A stretch of 64,000 nucleotides of DNA from Isoetes taiwanensis (Eukaryota; Streptophyta; Lycopodiopsida; Isoetales; Isoetaceae): contig JAJEKV010000035.1 in the NCBI GenBank assembly GCA_021234155.1, positions 8,555,891 to 8,619,890 of the forward strand, given 5' to 3'. The translations under genes and the position numbers were made by a program. Positions within the stretch are counted from its first letter, which is position 1; the number at the start of each line of letters is the position of its first letter. The notes beneath the pieces are model-generated. The model was not told the DNA's origin, did not search any database, and saw only the letters and a program-made list of their open reading frames with translations. Shown here piece after piece: positions 24,119 through 34,607 of the stretch.

Positions 24119-26187
24119 CTAATTTGATCCATACCGCCTCCTTTTGTTGATGCTGCTTTCATATTGGCTTCCCGTTTCACATATACGCTTCCCCTTACGT
24201 TGGCTTGAATACTTAAGTGCTTGGCGAGCAAAAGCTGCCCAATTTACTTTGTATTTACTAGGATTAGCTTTAGCCTTGTTACAATTCTCGTAGGCAAATG
24301 CCAAATAAAACTGTTTTCTAACTTCGTAGATCATGCGATTCTTCGGATAGACTTCATGTGCTAGTTCTTGAAGCCTAATTTTGAATTGTGGCTGTATGTT
24401 ATCAAGATTCATCTTGTTTGGAAGGTTATCCATGTTCTTCCCTGGAAGGCTGTCCGCCTTCCACACAGATGTGAATTCTTCATATGGCACATCTTCTTTC
24501 GTTATCTGTTTGGGCATTTTTCCCTCTTTTGGGAGGCCCTTGAATGGGCATTCCTCTTCTATTTCTGCTATGTTATCTCCAGCCTGTAGTGCACCATTAT
24601 GATATTTAAGTTAAGAAATGCCTGTCATGTATTACAATATTTAAGACATGCATGTCATGTACATTTTTAAGTCTGTGCAGTGGAGCAAAAAGATCATTAC
24701 CTTGGAAGTGGATGCTGGGATTTCTGCAAAAATGCAAACACAAGCAAAAGTTAGTTGTAGCATATTAAATGAAATTGGGAAAAGAGGCACTGAAATGGCC
24801 ATATGGCTATGACACAGAACATTGAGACTGTAAAGTTACCTCTGTCTTCTATGTCTTCTGAATCAACTCCATCAATCTTGTGGATGAGATTCAAGACATC
24901 ACCCTCTTCAGCATCGATGAGATTAAGGACCAAATTCTCATCAGCATAAACATGATAATCATATTCATCATCACCATCATAATTACCCAACCATAGGCTT
25001 TTCATTCTACATTTTCCACTTGTAATGGCATTCTTAAGCTGTTTGATGCCCTTGCCAGATATAAGATTGTTGGTCAGGTCCAAGATTTGCAACGAACATT
25101 GTCCATTTTCAAGGGCATTAGCCAGCGCATGCACTCCCTCATCCTCTATGTCCAAACCCTTCATATACAGGTTCTTCAACCTACATCTGTTGCTCTTAAG
25201 GGCCTTTCCTAGGCTTATCAACACTTTATTCCCATCAACCCTAGAGGACTCCCACCAGTCTGATAAATCCAAGGTCTCTAACTTACATAGGCCGCTACAC
25301 AAAGCCTCACCAAGGGCATCGGCATCGGCAAGGGCATCGGCATCGGCAGAGCTATAAGGCATCTGCAAGCTGATCTTTAAGGTTTGTAACCTGCAGTTCT
25401 TGGTCTTGAGGGCTTCTATAATTGGCGTATATAATTGGCGTAATTGAGGGCTATAATAGTCGGCATAACAGTATTGGAGGTCAAGCGTTTGTAAGTCGCA
25501 GAAGCCACTAGTGAGGGCCTTCGCAATGCTGCTAATACTTCCATTGTCTAAATATGAATGTCTAATATGCAGTTCTTGGAGCCCACAATTCCCTCTCATC
25601 ATGCCGCACGCGAATGCCTCCCACAACTCCTTTCTCCCATCGGAATCCTCTATTTCATATTCATTATAGTAAAAAGATTGCAACTTAGTACTGCCGTACG
25701 CGATGGCCATTGAAAGCTTTGAAACGCCTTGGATACGACTGTTCTCAAGCCTTAGCCCTCTTAGCCTGCCTCGGCTGATTCCATCTACAATCCAATTAAC
25801 ATTATTAATGTCACAATCACTAAGCTCTAGAAATTGCAAACTGCAATCTTGGGAAAAAACATCTAATCCGTGTCCTTCTATTTCGAATCCGTCGAGACTA
25901 ATTGAGCAAAGGTTACACTTTTTGCTCCTATTAAGAGCTTCAAAAATGGAATAGACACAATTTTCATCATTTATGTCCTCACTTCTATTAATCACTCGCA
26001 ATCTGTCCAACCCACACTCACTTTGCAGGAGATACGTAAGTTGTTCTATTTCCTTCTGCTCACATATCCGGATGCAAACTTCTTCTATATATTCTCCTTC
26101 AACGATTTCAGAAATACTCCGCTCTGGTTTTACCCATGCAAATTTCATGATAAAGAGAAAGAAGCAAAATTTCATGATAAAAAACAA
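24119..26187 (-). CDS. ribonuclease-inhibitor-type LRR protein, three exons
   Basis: Exon 1 is 26187-24840 and ends CAGAG before GTAACT. A 23-bp micro-exon at 24723-24701 lies between TTTGCAG and GTAATG. Exon 3 runs 24583-24119 to TAG. The phases fit exactly: 1836 nt, 611 residues. Residues ~100-400 hold repeated units of the RNI/NLRC3 type, for example CSLQILDLTNNLISGKGIKQ, CRLKNLYMKGLDIEDEGVHA and CKLETLDLS. Such repeats form a curved protein-binding scaffold. The C-terminal ~155 residues are a separate basic region (NMDNLPNKMNLDN, FAYENCNKAKANPSKYKVNW) ending in a possible nuclear signal KRRRYGS. No NB-ARC or kinase domain is present. Several Met codons lie near the N-terminus, so the start is uncertain. 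A further GTGAGT follows the stop, so a 3' UTR intron is possible. The function is probably recognition or scaffolding, and is inferred only. Confidence 0.75.
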
Positions 26188-26545
26188 AGAAGCAAATTCA
26201 TGAGAAAAAGCCCATAGTATGAGGAAGGGGCATCGCTTTTCCTTCTTTATGACCTAGTCCAAGAAAATGATTCTCCAAGAAACAACACGGATAGAGTATG
26301 TATTCATGCAAATTCCTTATCCCTTATTCCACGCAATTTCCTATGGACTCTATAAATTTGACTTTGGGCCGATAATGTTTCCACAATCACATGGCGTATG
26401 TTTATAACTTAAGGTTTCTAAAGGTTTATTGAAGTATTCGTATATAAATACGTATAATAATGATGTTGGCACTTCAATTTTGGAAAGAAAGGTATTTTCT
26501 TTTTAACGAAGCTTTAGGGGTGAAAATAAATGTACCCAGGTTATT

Positions 26546-27260
26546 GTGATTCCTTCGCAAAAATTTCTTTTTCATGGGAATCACTGTGTCGGAGACCCCC
26601 AATTATCCGCACAACGGACCCCCGTTTTTCAGACCGACAGGGTCGCCAGCGATATATACCGTCCGGTGGAATTTAAATCTCTCCTCGCGAAGGAATCTCC
26701 ACCGAAGTTATTCCACCAGCGGAATCACTCCGCGAAATCTATTCCTTCTAAGGAATCACGAAACCGTGCGGTGAATGCCGCATTTAATCACAAATATGCT
26801 ATTCCGCCAGATGGAATCACCACTTACGTTTAACGTCGGACGGAATCACAACATTGCTATTCCGCCAGATGGAATCACCAATGTAAGATTCTGCGAAGTG
26901 GAATCACCAACGTAAGATTCTGCGAAGTGGAATCACCAATGTAAGATTCTTCGAGACGGAATCACCACGAATGCATTCCGCCCGATGGAATCACAAAAGC
27001 GCTATTCCGTGGGAGGGAATCACAGTTTAGTGCTTCCATCGACTTGAATCAATCCGTAGTGATTCCGCCACATGGAATCACTCTTCCAGGATTCCGCCAG
27101 ATGGAATCACTCCTCTCATTCCGATGCAGTTGATTCCGCAGGAGCGGCAAGCGGATGCATCCGTCCGCGTATGGAACCCATCGACGGGCCATTGTGGCGT
27201 GCCGTGGAGTTCGTCCTACCGCGGACGTAAGTTTGTCCATTCCATCGGACGGAATCACCT
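26546..27260. repeat. array of ATTCCGC...GGAATCAC palindromic units
   Basis: Around fourteen units of the form ATTC(C/T)GC-N5-7-GGAATCAC recur every ~30-40 bp, for example ATTCCGCCAGATGGAATCAC at about 26801, 26860 and 27090, and GATTCTGCGAAGTGGAATCAC twice near 26890-26930. Each is nearly self-complementary (GTGATTCC / GGAATCAC). Related units occur at 30760-30955. The array resembles transposase-binding subterminal repeats or a promoter array. Open frames through it are incidental. Confidence 0.85.
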
Positions 27261-27719
27261 GCGTTCGTTTGGCCCTGGAACTCCTCGATCACAGCGGCCA
27301 GGAGTTCTCAGCGGAGCTTGTCATGGACATCGAAGAGAAGATTGAGGAGGCCAGTGCCTGCAACACTGTCCAGTTCTATCTCTTTGTTGTGGCTAAGCTC
27401 TAATTACGCTTCCTGTGGCAGGTGCAAGCAGAGATTTGGCAAACAAACCCTGCAGAAGGGCATTTTGACCACAAATACGCCGCGGATCGGTTCTCGGAGC
27501 ACCGTGATCCCCGGACCGGGATGGAGGAGGCACTCAATTGGTGTGGGTTTCCTATATTCCCACCTCACGGGTGTCGGATTTCATTGCTGGGGAGCAAACA
27601 AATGGGGATGCACCCTGCAATTTCTATATAAGAAGCTCTGAAATGAATAAGGGGCTATCAAAACCAGGCATCCGGACATATCTGTCTCTCAAAAGGTATC
27701 CAGCTTCACGTTGTTGTTG

Positions 27720-30104
27720 TCTATATGTTTTTAGAATGCACATGGAAATTATTAAAGCATGACCGATTCATCCTCAATGGTGGAAAGAAGGTACCGTGTA
27801 GTTTTGGGCCCCAAGAGACAAACTGGGAACACCCATGTTGTGGAAGATCGACGCCCTCCTCGAGGCCAAAAGGAGGAGGAGGGTTCAAAGGGGAGAGTAT
27901 TCAAGGGGATGCCAATGTCATTTCACTTTGAGACAGCTCTACCTTCTTCCCGGAGACCACTCAAATTACCTACCACAAATGGGATCACGTGGAACCAAAG
28001 AAGGAGAAATTTGCCACCTGAAAGCTTTAGTCTGTTGAGAAAGGGTTGAGGTATAGGCTGGCTCCGTGGCTCACGGCTGAAAAGAGAGAATGGATCAAGC
28101 AAAAGCTATTGCATTACATTGCACCCAGAATGGTGATGAATATCCACCAAGAAAGAGTGAGCTTGAAGAAGGAACTACTTGGGTTGGAGGGGCTTACGAG
28201 AGATGACATGTTAAAGATGCATGAAATCTACAATATTGAAAAGGAAGTGGCCCGAAATGTTTGGAAGTTGCATGAAGATGAAGCTACAAGCACTCATATG
28301 TGGGTGCAACAACACCTTGACAGTGTATTCCACTACGAGCAAGGTGACATCTTCCAATTGGGGGTTATGACTCCCACCCAAAGGGGAGCCTTGTTGAGAT
28401 TTGGAAAGGATAGGGCATTGTGTCTTGACTCCACCTACAAGACAAACGAGATGAGGTAGGGTTGCTCATATAAAATTTTAGCTTCCTTGCTAACATTGTT
28501 AAGTTGTGTTGCTATTTTACATTAAAAGGTACTACCTCTTCACTATCATTGGTTTCGATGACTACTTCAATGGGATGCCTCTGGCTTGGGTTATCACGAA
28601 CTCCCAGAAGAGTGATGCAATAGCAAGATGGCTAGAAGCCATGAAAGTGTGGGTTGAACGCCAAGACTCAACATGGAGGCCCTCATGCTTTATCACCGAT
28701 TCTTGTGATGCCGAAATACATGCAATAAAAAAGGTATCAATGTTTCCATAGCAATTTTCAATGGTTCATTTTGGACACCATCTTGAACATGTGGCATCTC
28801 TCTCCACTTCAGGTTTACCCTAGCGTGCGCTTGAACCTTTGCATATGGCATGTGAGAAGAGACTGGTTGAAGTGGTTAGTCAAGAACGTGAAGAACAAGG
28901 AGATGAGGAACCAAATGTTTAAGGAATTGGGTGAGATCATGTATGGAATCAAGTGTCCCCCAGGTAACAATGACTATGGACGGGATTACAATGAGGTCAT
29001 TTAAAGTAGAAGCTTTGAGAAAGTTGGAGACCCCGAAAGCAAAGTATCCACAAGATCCCAAATTGGCCTCCTACATGAGTCAGAGTGGACTCAAGAACAT
29101 ATGTGAATGGGTGCCGGCCACAAGAATCTTTCCCCATTCAAACCAAGAAACCAATGTCGCAAAGAGAGGCTTGGCACAAGACACCTAAGATGCTCGGGCA
29201 TCTCCAAATCACAACTAAAGGGCAGGAGGATGGATTGGCTACTACACATGCTTGTCCATTTTATGTTGAGACCCACACAACATACTCAAGGTTATTTCCA
29301 AAAGAGAACTTTTTTTTATATTTACGTGGTGCACTAACACTCCACGCTGTTCCATTTACAAGCAACAATGTGGGGATGAAAGAGGCTGGTTTTGTTATAA
29401 ACACTTCACAAGAGAAAATTATCGAGTCGGCTATTCGAGGAGCGAGGCGTATTCCGGATGATGCAGTCACATTTGTAGACCTTGAAGGAGGTGAGGCATA
29501 TGTCCAAACTCTAGATCTCAACCGCCAACCATACTTTGTGAGTGGGGCACATAGGAATTGGGCGAGTTGTGATTGCCCATGGGGTGCCAAAGGGAACCTT
29601 TGCAAACACCAAGTTAAGGTTATCCAACTAATGGACAGTTACAGAGAACGGGACATCTTGAAGGTTCTAGGTTCCGATTATGGAAATGCAAGTGGTGGCA
29701 TGGAGCACTTGCGCCCATGTACACCTGGGGTCACCCCTCGAGATTCACCTGAAGAGATAGTTAGTCTAGAGGATGACATTCTCCCTATAAAGAAAGTTGG
29801 GTTGACCGTTGAGGAAGCTAAGGCCTCACTAGAATCGTGTGTTGCTAGGGTTATGGGGCGGGCCTCCAAGGATCCCAGCCTCCTCATAGCCACAGAGGTG
29901 ATGATGAGACAAGTTGACACCAGGCTTGAGAGGATGGATGAAGAGGCCTATGACACTACCATATCGTCTTTGTCAGTGCTGGAGGAAGAGGAGGCATATG
30001 GAACGAGCCTTGCTAGGATCAAGCCACTCTTGGAAATAGGGAAGAGGGGCCCAAAAGAAAAAAAAGGGAGTTGGAAGGAAGTTGAAATGGAGAGCCTTGC
30101 TTAG
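27720..30104 (+). pseudogene. MULE transposase with SWIM zinc finger
   Basis: The N-terminal Cys-rich part is around 27730-28000 (FLECTWKLLKHDRFILNGG). The catalytic core follows: ALCLDSTYKTNE with the first Asp (about 28420-28450), joined by an intron (28456-28528, GT-AG) to YYLFTIIGFDDYFNGMPLAW; then FITDSCDAEIHAI with the second Asp (about 28690-28725), joined by a second intron (28734-28812) to VYPSVRLNLCIWHVRRDW. Both splices keep frame, and the encoded core matches MULE/FAR1-type transposases. Frameshifts occur near 29000 and 29170. The last segment, to 30104, carries the SWIM finger CDCPWGAKGNLCKHQVKV (29570-29623). The protein would bind element ends and cut DNA in the nucleus. As read it is broken, unless further introns exist. 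Confidence 0.75.
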
Positions 30105-30179
30105 ATGGTTTGTAATATCATGAGTTTTGCACAAATACCATGGTTTTTAATTTGATGAGTTTTGCACACTCTATGTAGA

Positions 30180-30700
30180 AATGCTCTTTGTGTAAGCACT
30201 CTATGTATAAGCACTCTATGTATAAGTATAAATACCCTGTGTACATAAGTACTCTATGTGTAAATACCCTGTGTATAAGTACTCTATTCTATGAAGAAAT
30301 ACTTTGTGTATAAATACCATGTGTTTAAATACTCTGTGTATAAGTACTCCATGTATAAGTACTCTATGTATAAATACTATGTGTATAAATACCATGTGTT
30401 TAAATACTCTGTGTATAAGTATACTATGTACAATGTTGAATGTATTAGAATCAAAGGTTGAAGATGAACACTCAATGTGCAATATACTACATGTAGAAAT
30501 ACTCTGTGTACAAATACTCTATGTATAAGTACTCTGTGCACAAATACTCTCTGTGCAAATACTCTATGTACAAATACTCTATGTATAAATACTCTACGTA
30601 TTTGTACTCTATGTACAAATACTCTATGTATAAATACTCTACGTATAAATACTCTATGTATAAATACTCTATGTATATTACGTTTGTACTCCATGGATAA
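30180..30700. repeat. minisatellite, ~15-18 bp units (TACTCTATGTATAAA)
   Basis: About 25 variants of (A)AATACTCT(A/G)TGTA(T/C)AAA follow the transposase stop. An interruption at about 30430-30490 contains AGAATCAAAGGTTGAAGATG. The same interruption (AGAATCAAAGGTCCAGGATG) occurs in the array at 31760-32330, so the two arrays share ancestry. Frames across it read repetitive peptides and are not genes. Confidence 0.9.
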
Positions 30701-30759
30701 ATTCGAAATTCACATGTGTAAATGCAAAATTCCATTAAAAAGTAGAGAACACAAAATTG

Positions 30760-30955
30760 CAATTCCGTGCCGTAGAATCACAAAATGGTAATTCCGTGCC
30801 GTAGAATCCCTTCTGCCATCATTGCATGCCGCGGGCAATAATGCTTCTTCACGTCAAATCCCTGCCATTCTGTCGGACGGCTAACTGACGCACGCAACGG
30901 GTGGTGATTCCACCACACAGAATCACAAGTGGTGATTCCACGGCACAGAATGGAC
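30760..30955. repeat. second palindrome array (MULE-type unit)
   Basis: ATTCCGTGCCGTAGAATC occurs twice near 30769-30810. GTGGTGATTCCACCACACAGAATCAC then GTGGTGATTCCACGGCACAGAAT occurs at 30900-30950. They share the GTGATTCC...GAATCAC design of the 26.5-27.3 kb array but have their own spacer bases. They lie immediately upstream of the ORF at 31039. Confidence 0.75.
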
Positions 30956-31038
30956 CCCTGAACGTCGGAACAGCACCATTCTCTTCGCATTCACTCAGAA
31001 CTCCCCGGAAGACGCTTCGATCTTCGTCTCTGTCAGCC

Positions 31039-31455
31039 ATGGCGGAATGCCCCCCATTAGCCATACTCGATGGAACCCTCGTGGTGGATCTCGGTTTTCT
31101 GCAAGCGCTCAAGGATTGCGACCTTGAGAGTTTGCAAGACCGTCTCCAGAATCGTGCACTGGTGGAGGTGCCGCCAATTTCTATCGCCATATCTTCTGGA
31201 AATGGTTGTGAGCGCATCAGTATTCCGGTGAAGGTTTCCAATGTTTCACGCATCCCCAGGCACGAGACGCTGGACCAGGAGTGGGCAAAGAATCTGTTTG
31301 CCTACATTAACGAACCGGAAGTGCCGAAGGAGTTATCTGGAAAATGTGGCTGCAAAGAATCTGCTGGTTCAAAGCGAGTGAAGGAGGAGTGCAAGGATGA
31401 GCCGATGATCGCGGATTTTGTGTTCTTGTTGCGCCTCCAAGGACCCAAGTTCTGA
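31039..31455 (+). CDS. hypothetical protein, 138 aa, in the small MULE-like unit
   Basis: The ATG at 31039 has good context (GCCATGGCG), and the frame is open to TGA at 31453-31455. It begins MAECPPLAILDGTLVVDLGF. It contains ESLQDRLQNRALVEVPPISI and a Cys/Lys-rich patch (KCGCKESAGSKRVKEECKDE). I recognise no domain. It sits between a palindrome array (30760-30955) and a minisatellite (31760-32330), matching the layout of the MULE upstream. It could be cargo of a non-autonomous MULE or the start of a decayed transposase gene. It may also continue into a spliced exon, since the 3' end has no clear signal. Confidence 0.45.
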   Translation: MAECPPLAILDGTLVVDLGFLQALKDCDLESLQDRLQNRALVEVPPISIAISSGNGCERISIPVKVSNVSRIPRHETLDQEWAKNLFAYINEPEVPKELSGKCGCKESAGSKRVKEECKDEPMIADFVFLLRLQGPKF

Positions 31456-31759
31456 GAGGGTTGACTGGTCTACCAACAAGGTGTGACTTCTTTTGCTGCT
31501 GTTCGTTTCAAGTTTCATGTCTATTTTTTTTTGGGCAGCTGACTCACTCCATGATCTACGCAGAAAAAGCGAGCCCGCCCCAGTTACAGTGCATAGCCTG
31601 CGATGATTAATGGTGGAGGACCGTCCCCTTTTTTTTTTGTTTCTGTCCACACACCTTTCTATGCATCCGCCTTGTTTTGAGAATACAAATCTAAGTTACT
31701 TGATGTTCAATCTTGTCTATGCATATTGTTCAATCTTGTTTTTTCTATGCATATTGTCA
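31456..31759. other. no gene recognised
   Basis: Low-complexity stretch including a T-run at about 31508 and 31629. It contains two similar GTTCAATCTTGT segments near 31705-31740. Nothing coding is supported. Confidence 0.5.
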
Positions 31760-32330
31760 ATTTAGATACTGTAATTTGATGAGTTCTGCATAAATTCTCA
31801 CTGTACAGAATCAAAGGTCCAGGATGAATACTCAATGTGCAGAATACTACGTGTATACATACTTTGTGTACAAATACACAATGTATAAATACCATGTGTC
31901 AATATATAGGAACTCTATGTGGAAGTACTATGTGTATAAATACCGTGTGTACAAAAGACTAGAAGTATAAATACTCTGTGTACAAACTCAGATATACTCT
32001 ATGTAGAAACTCAGAATGTTTGAAAACTCTTAAGTAAAAAAACCATGTATAAATACCCTGTGTATAAATACCCTGTGTATAGATACTCTGTACGTATAAA
32101 TATTGTAATTGCAAAATACCATACGTATAAATACTCTATGAATTACTAGACTCTGTAATTGCAAAATACTATACGTATAAATACTGTAATTGCAAAATAC
32201 CATGCGTATAAATACTCTGTATGTATAAATACTATAATTGCAAAATACCATACGTATAAATACTCTGTGAATTACTAGACTCTGTAATTGCAAAATACTA
32301 TACGTATAAATACTGTAATTACATGTGGCA
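31760..32330. repeat. minisatellite related to 30180-30700
   Basis: It starts with TAATTTGATGAGTTCTGCA, matching the MULE 3' region at 30150. It continues through AGAATCAAAGGT...ACTCAATGTGCA, shared with 30447-30480, into ATAAATACTCTGT-type units. A later sub-array alternates GTAATTGCAAAATAC and CGTATAAATACT, at least six times between 32095 and 32320. Confidence 0.85.
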
Positions 32331-32611
32331 TTCTTTTTTAATTAAAAAGCATCTTGTTTTCTTAAAGATAGTCTATTGGGAATCGAACCCAAACGAGTCC
32401 ATAAGGCATAATATTATTAAATTGCAATCCACATTCTCTAACATTAAATTAAAACTTAAGGTTCAAAATATTACATCAATGGTTAAGGTTTAAGATAATG
32501 GTTAAGATTCAAAGATTCTTGTCTTAAATGTTCTTTCTATTCAGTTTTTCCTACCAATACTGTTTTATCAGTCAAAACAGTATAAAAAAAATCAGAAAGA
32601 TGTTAAAAAAA

Positions 32612-33281
32612 AGGGAAAATTGTAAAATTGCCCATGTATTTTCCTCTAATTGTAAAAATACCCCTATATCTGGCGTAATTGTCAAAATACCCCTTTGTGC
32701 TTTTTACGACAGTTCTTATCTTCTCTTCTCCCCTTTCACTGCTTCTAGATCAGAGTAAATCAGAGTCGTCGCCTGCCTTGCCGCAGCTGTGTAGAATTGG
32801 CCACATTATTTAAGAGGCAAAGGCATGGAATTTTGTATGCATCTTACACTTGAGCATAAACTGGAAGATAGAGTGTATCCTGTTCAATGAAATGCCGGAA
32901 TGCCTTGTGATCCAGAGTTCCGTCTGCCAATTCAACTATGAAGGGATGATTAAGCACAGAATCGGCTATTCCTTTGCACTCCTCCCATAGCCGCTTTGAC
33001 AGGCTCATTATATTGCTTCCGGATCTGCCAGGTAACAGATCTGTTTGAGTAATAGATCAATTCAAAAAGCCCCAATTCATAATGGCCAAATTCAGGAGGA
33101 GGAAATTACTCCGGAACCTACATAGCCAAACCGTTGGCATAACTGATTCTTTGATTTTAGGGAGACAATAGCATACCTGACATTAACGTAGAACAATTCG
33201 GGGCATTTTAATAATTAAGTAAAATACAGGGGTATTTTGACAATTATTGTAAAATACAAGGGCATTTTTAAAATTTTCCCT
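32612..33281. mobile_element. 670-bp inverted-repeat element (MITE-like)
   Basis: AGGGAAAATTGTAAAATTGCCC... at 32612 is matched on the minus strand from 33281 (AGGGAAAATTTTAAAAATGCCC...). The arms are roughly 70-90 bp with about 80% agreement, and both contain CAAAATACCCCT. The centre (32760-33200) has no recognisable coding. Flanking A-tracts hide any target duplication. A small non-autonomous DNA transposon is the simplest reading. Confidence 0.6.
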
Positions 33282-33365
33282 AAAAAAAAAGCTTGATAGG
33301 CTAAACAAAATCTAGAGCCCTCTTTGAACTCTATTTTTGGAGTTGAGACAATCACAATCCAGTGG

Positions 33366-33433
33366 TGTGGCTTCTGATGTATGCTTCCAGATTAAATGCC
33401 GTGGCTTCTGGTGTATGCTTCCAGATTAAATGC
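33366..33433. repeat. two-copy ~36-bp tandem repeat
   Basis: GTGGCTTCTG(A/G)TGTATGCTTCCAGATTAAATGC is present twice in tandem. It lies downstream of the phosphatase fragment in that gene's sense. Confidence 0.85.
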
Positions 33434-33832
33434 AAAATAAAAAAGGGGCTCCCTTGTTTCTTTGTTTGAATGCTTGAGCAGCCATCTCAGCTCTACAGAA
33501 AACATGAGATCTGGCAAACACTTACGGGATTCTTATGCTCAGATCCTTCGCCATGAACAAAGCTCGAGATTCGACATGCAAAGAAGAAATAAAAGCGATT
33601 AGAATGGGCTTGAAATCATCCAATATGAGTTGCACAAGATAAGAGCTCACCAAGTTTCTGCTGCAGCCCAAGCTTTTAGTTTCTCTGCAAACAAAGGGAA
33701 AAGAGATAAAGAATAGAAATCCATCCAATTTTGCAAAGCTCAGCAAACACTAAGTCGATATCAATTCATTGCCCAAAATCAAAGATGAGAAAGATGAAGT
33801 AATTCTATTGGAGCTAAGCTACATACCATTTA

Positions 33833-34372
33833 CTAATTTGCCTCTGCAGGATCCCGAAGTGGATATGCTGCACTTGTGCTCTTCGTTACACTTGATATCA
33901 ATATGCTGTGCCCATTAGTCTTATCGTTGAGAACCTATAAAATATCAGTAGAATTCAGTGTAAAACACAAGGAAAAAATATAGGATGGAAAGAATCACCT
34001 TAAATGCATCCTCATCAGTACGATCGTCCCCAATATAAACGAGTTGATAATCAGAAGGATGCTTGAGACCTATGTTAACAGACACAAATATAAAAATAGA
34101 GCTCCTTATTTTCGTAGCAAGTAATTAAATATGACGGCCTCCTACCAAGAGCATGCAAAAGATAGTTCACGGCCTTTCCTTTGTCCCATTCTATACATGG
34201 ACGAACTTTCAAAACCTGAAAACTTCTATTAGATGTGACAACTGACAAAGTCTAATGCTGCTTATTACACTCACCTTGCGCCCATGAGTCAAGACCAGCT
34301 TGGGATATATTTTTACTATTGTTTGTACTTTCTCTGCAAGTATGGACCAGCTCTGCTTCTGCATATCACTCT
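33833..34372 (-). pseudogene. trehalose-6-phosphate phosphatase C-terminal fragment
   Basis: There are four minus-strand exons with GT-AG introns in consistent phase. 34372-34275 encodes SWSILAEKVQTIVKIYPKLV then LTHGRK. 34215-34145 encodes VLKVRPCIEWDKGKAVNYLL. 34069-33999 encodes LVYIGDDRTDEDAFK. 33934-33833 encodes VLNDKTNGHSILISS and AYPLRDPAEAN. GDDRTDEDAF is the metal-binding C-terminal motif of HAD-type trehalose-phosphate phosphatases, which turn trehalose-6-phosphate into trehalose. The N-terminal half with the catalytic LDYDGTL motif is absent. Upstream sequence is unrelated, and the C-terminus stops early at TAG. So this is a gene fragment. The intact splice sites suggest recent capture, or possible splicing as a chimera. 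Confidence 0.8.
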
Positions 34373-34607
34373 CTAGCAAAAAGAAGATGGAGATGGCAGA
34401 TCTGGCAAGGAAATAAGAAGGAAGCCGCTGTCGTTTCCAAGTCCTGCAAACCTAACGAATAAAAATGGAAATAGATGCATGAGAAAACGTCCTACATGAG
34501 AGTACATGAGAATAATATACCTGCACAACATCTGGAGCAAAAGATCTTGGAGTTCCGACTCTCGATTTAAAACTGAGCGCAAAACTTGAATGTTGAAATC
34601 CGAAACC
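34373..34607 (-). other. sequence joining kinase and phosphatase fragments
   Basis: The minus strand is open across most of this stretch but shows no family motif. It may act as intron or spacer, since an acceptor-like TTGCTAG precedes the first phosphatase exon. Confidence 0.35.

Larger units (their letters stand above)
26540..30700 (+). mobile_element. MULE-type DNA transposon
   Basis: A Mutator-like transposase gene with SWIM finger (about 27.7-30.1 kb) lies between an array of ~14 imperfect palindromic units on the left (26546-27260) and an AAATACTCTATGTAT-type minisatellite on the right (30180-30700). I do not see conventional long terminal inverted repeats. A second, smaller unit with the same array-gene-minisatellite order follows (30760-32330). 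Element limits are therefore approximate. The transposase has introns and at least two frameshifts. Confidence 0.6.

Noticed and set aside
30304-30791. Open frames of Cys/Asn/Thr or Tyr/Ser repeats on both strands
   Set aside because: They follow entirely from the TACTCTATGTATAAA minisatellite, and both strands are open for the same reason.
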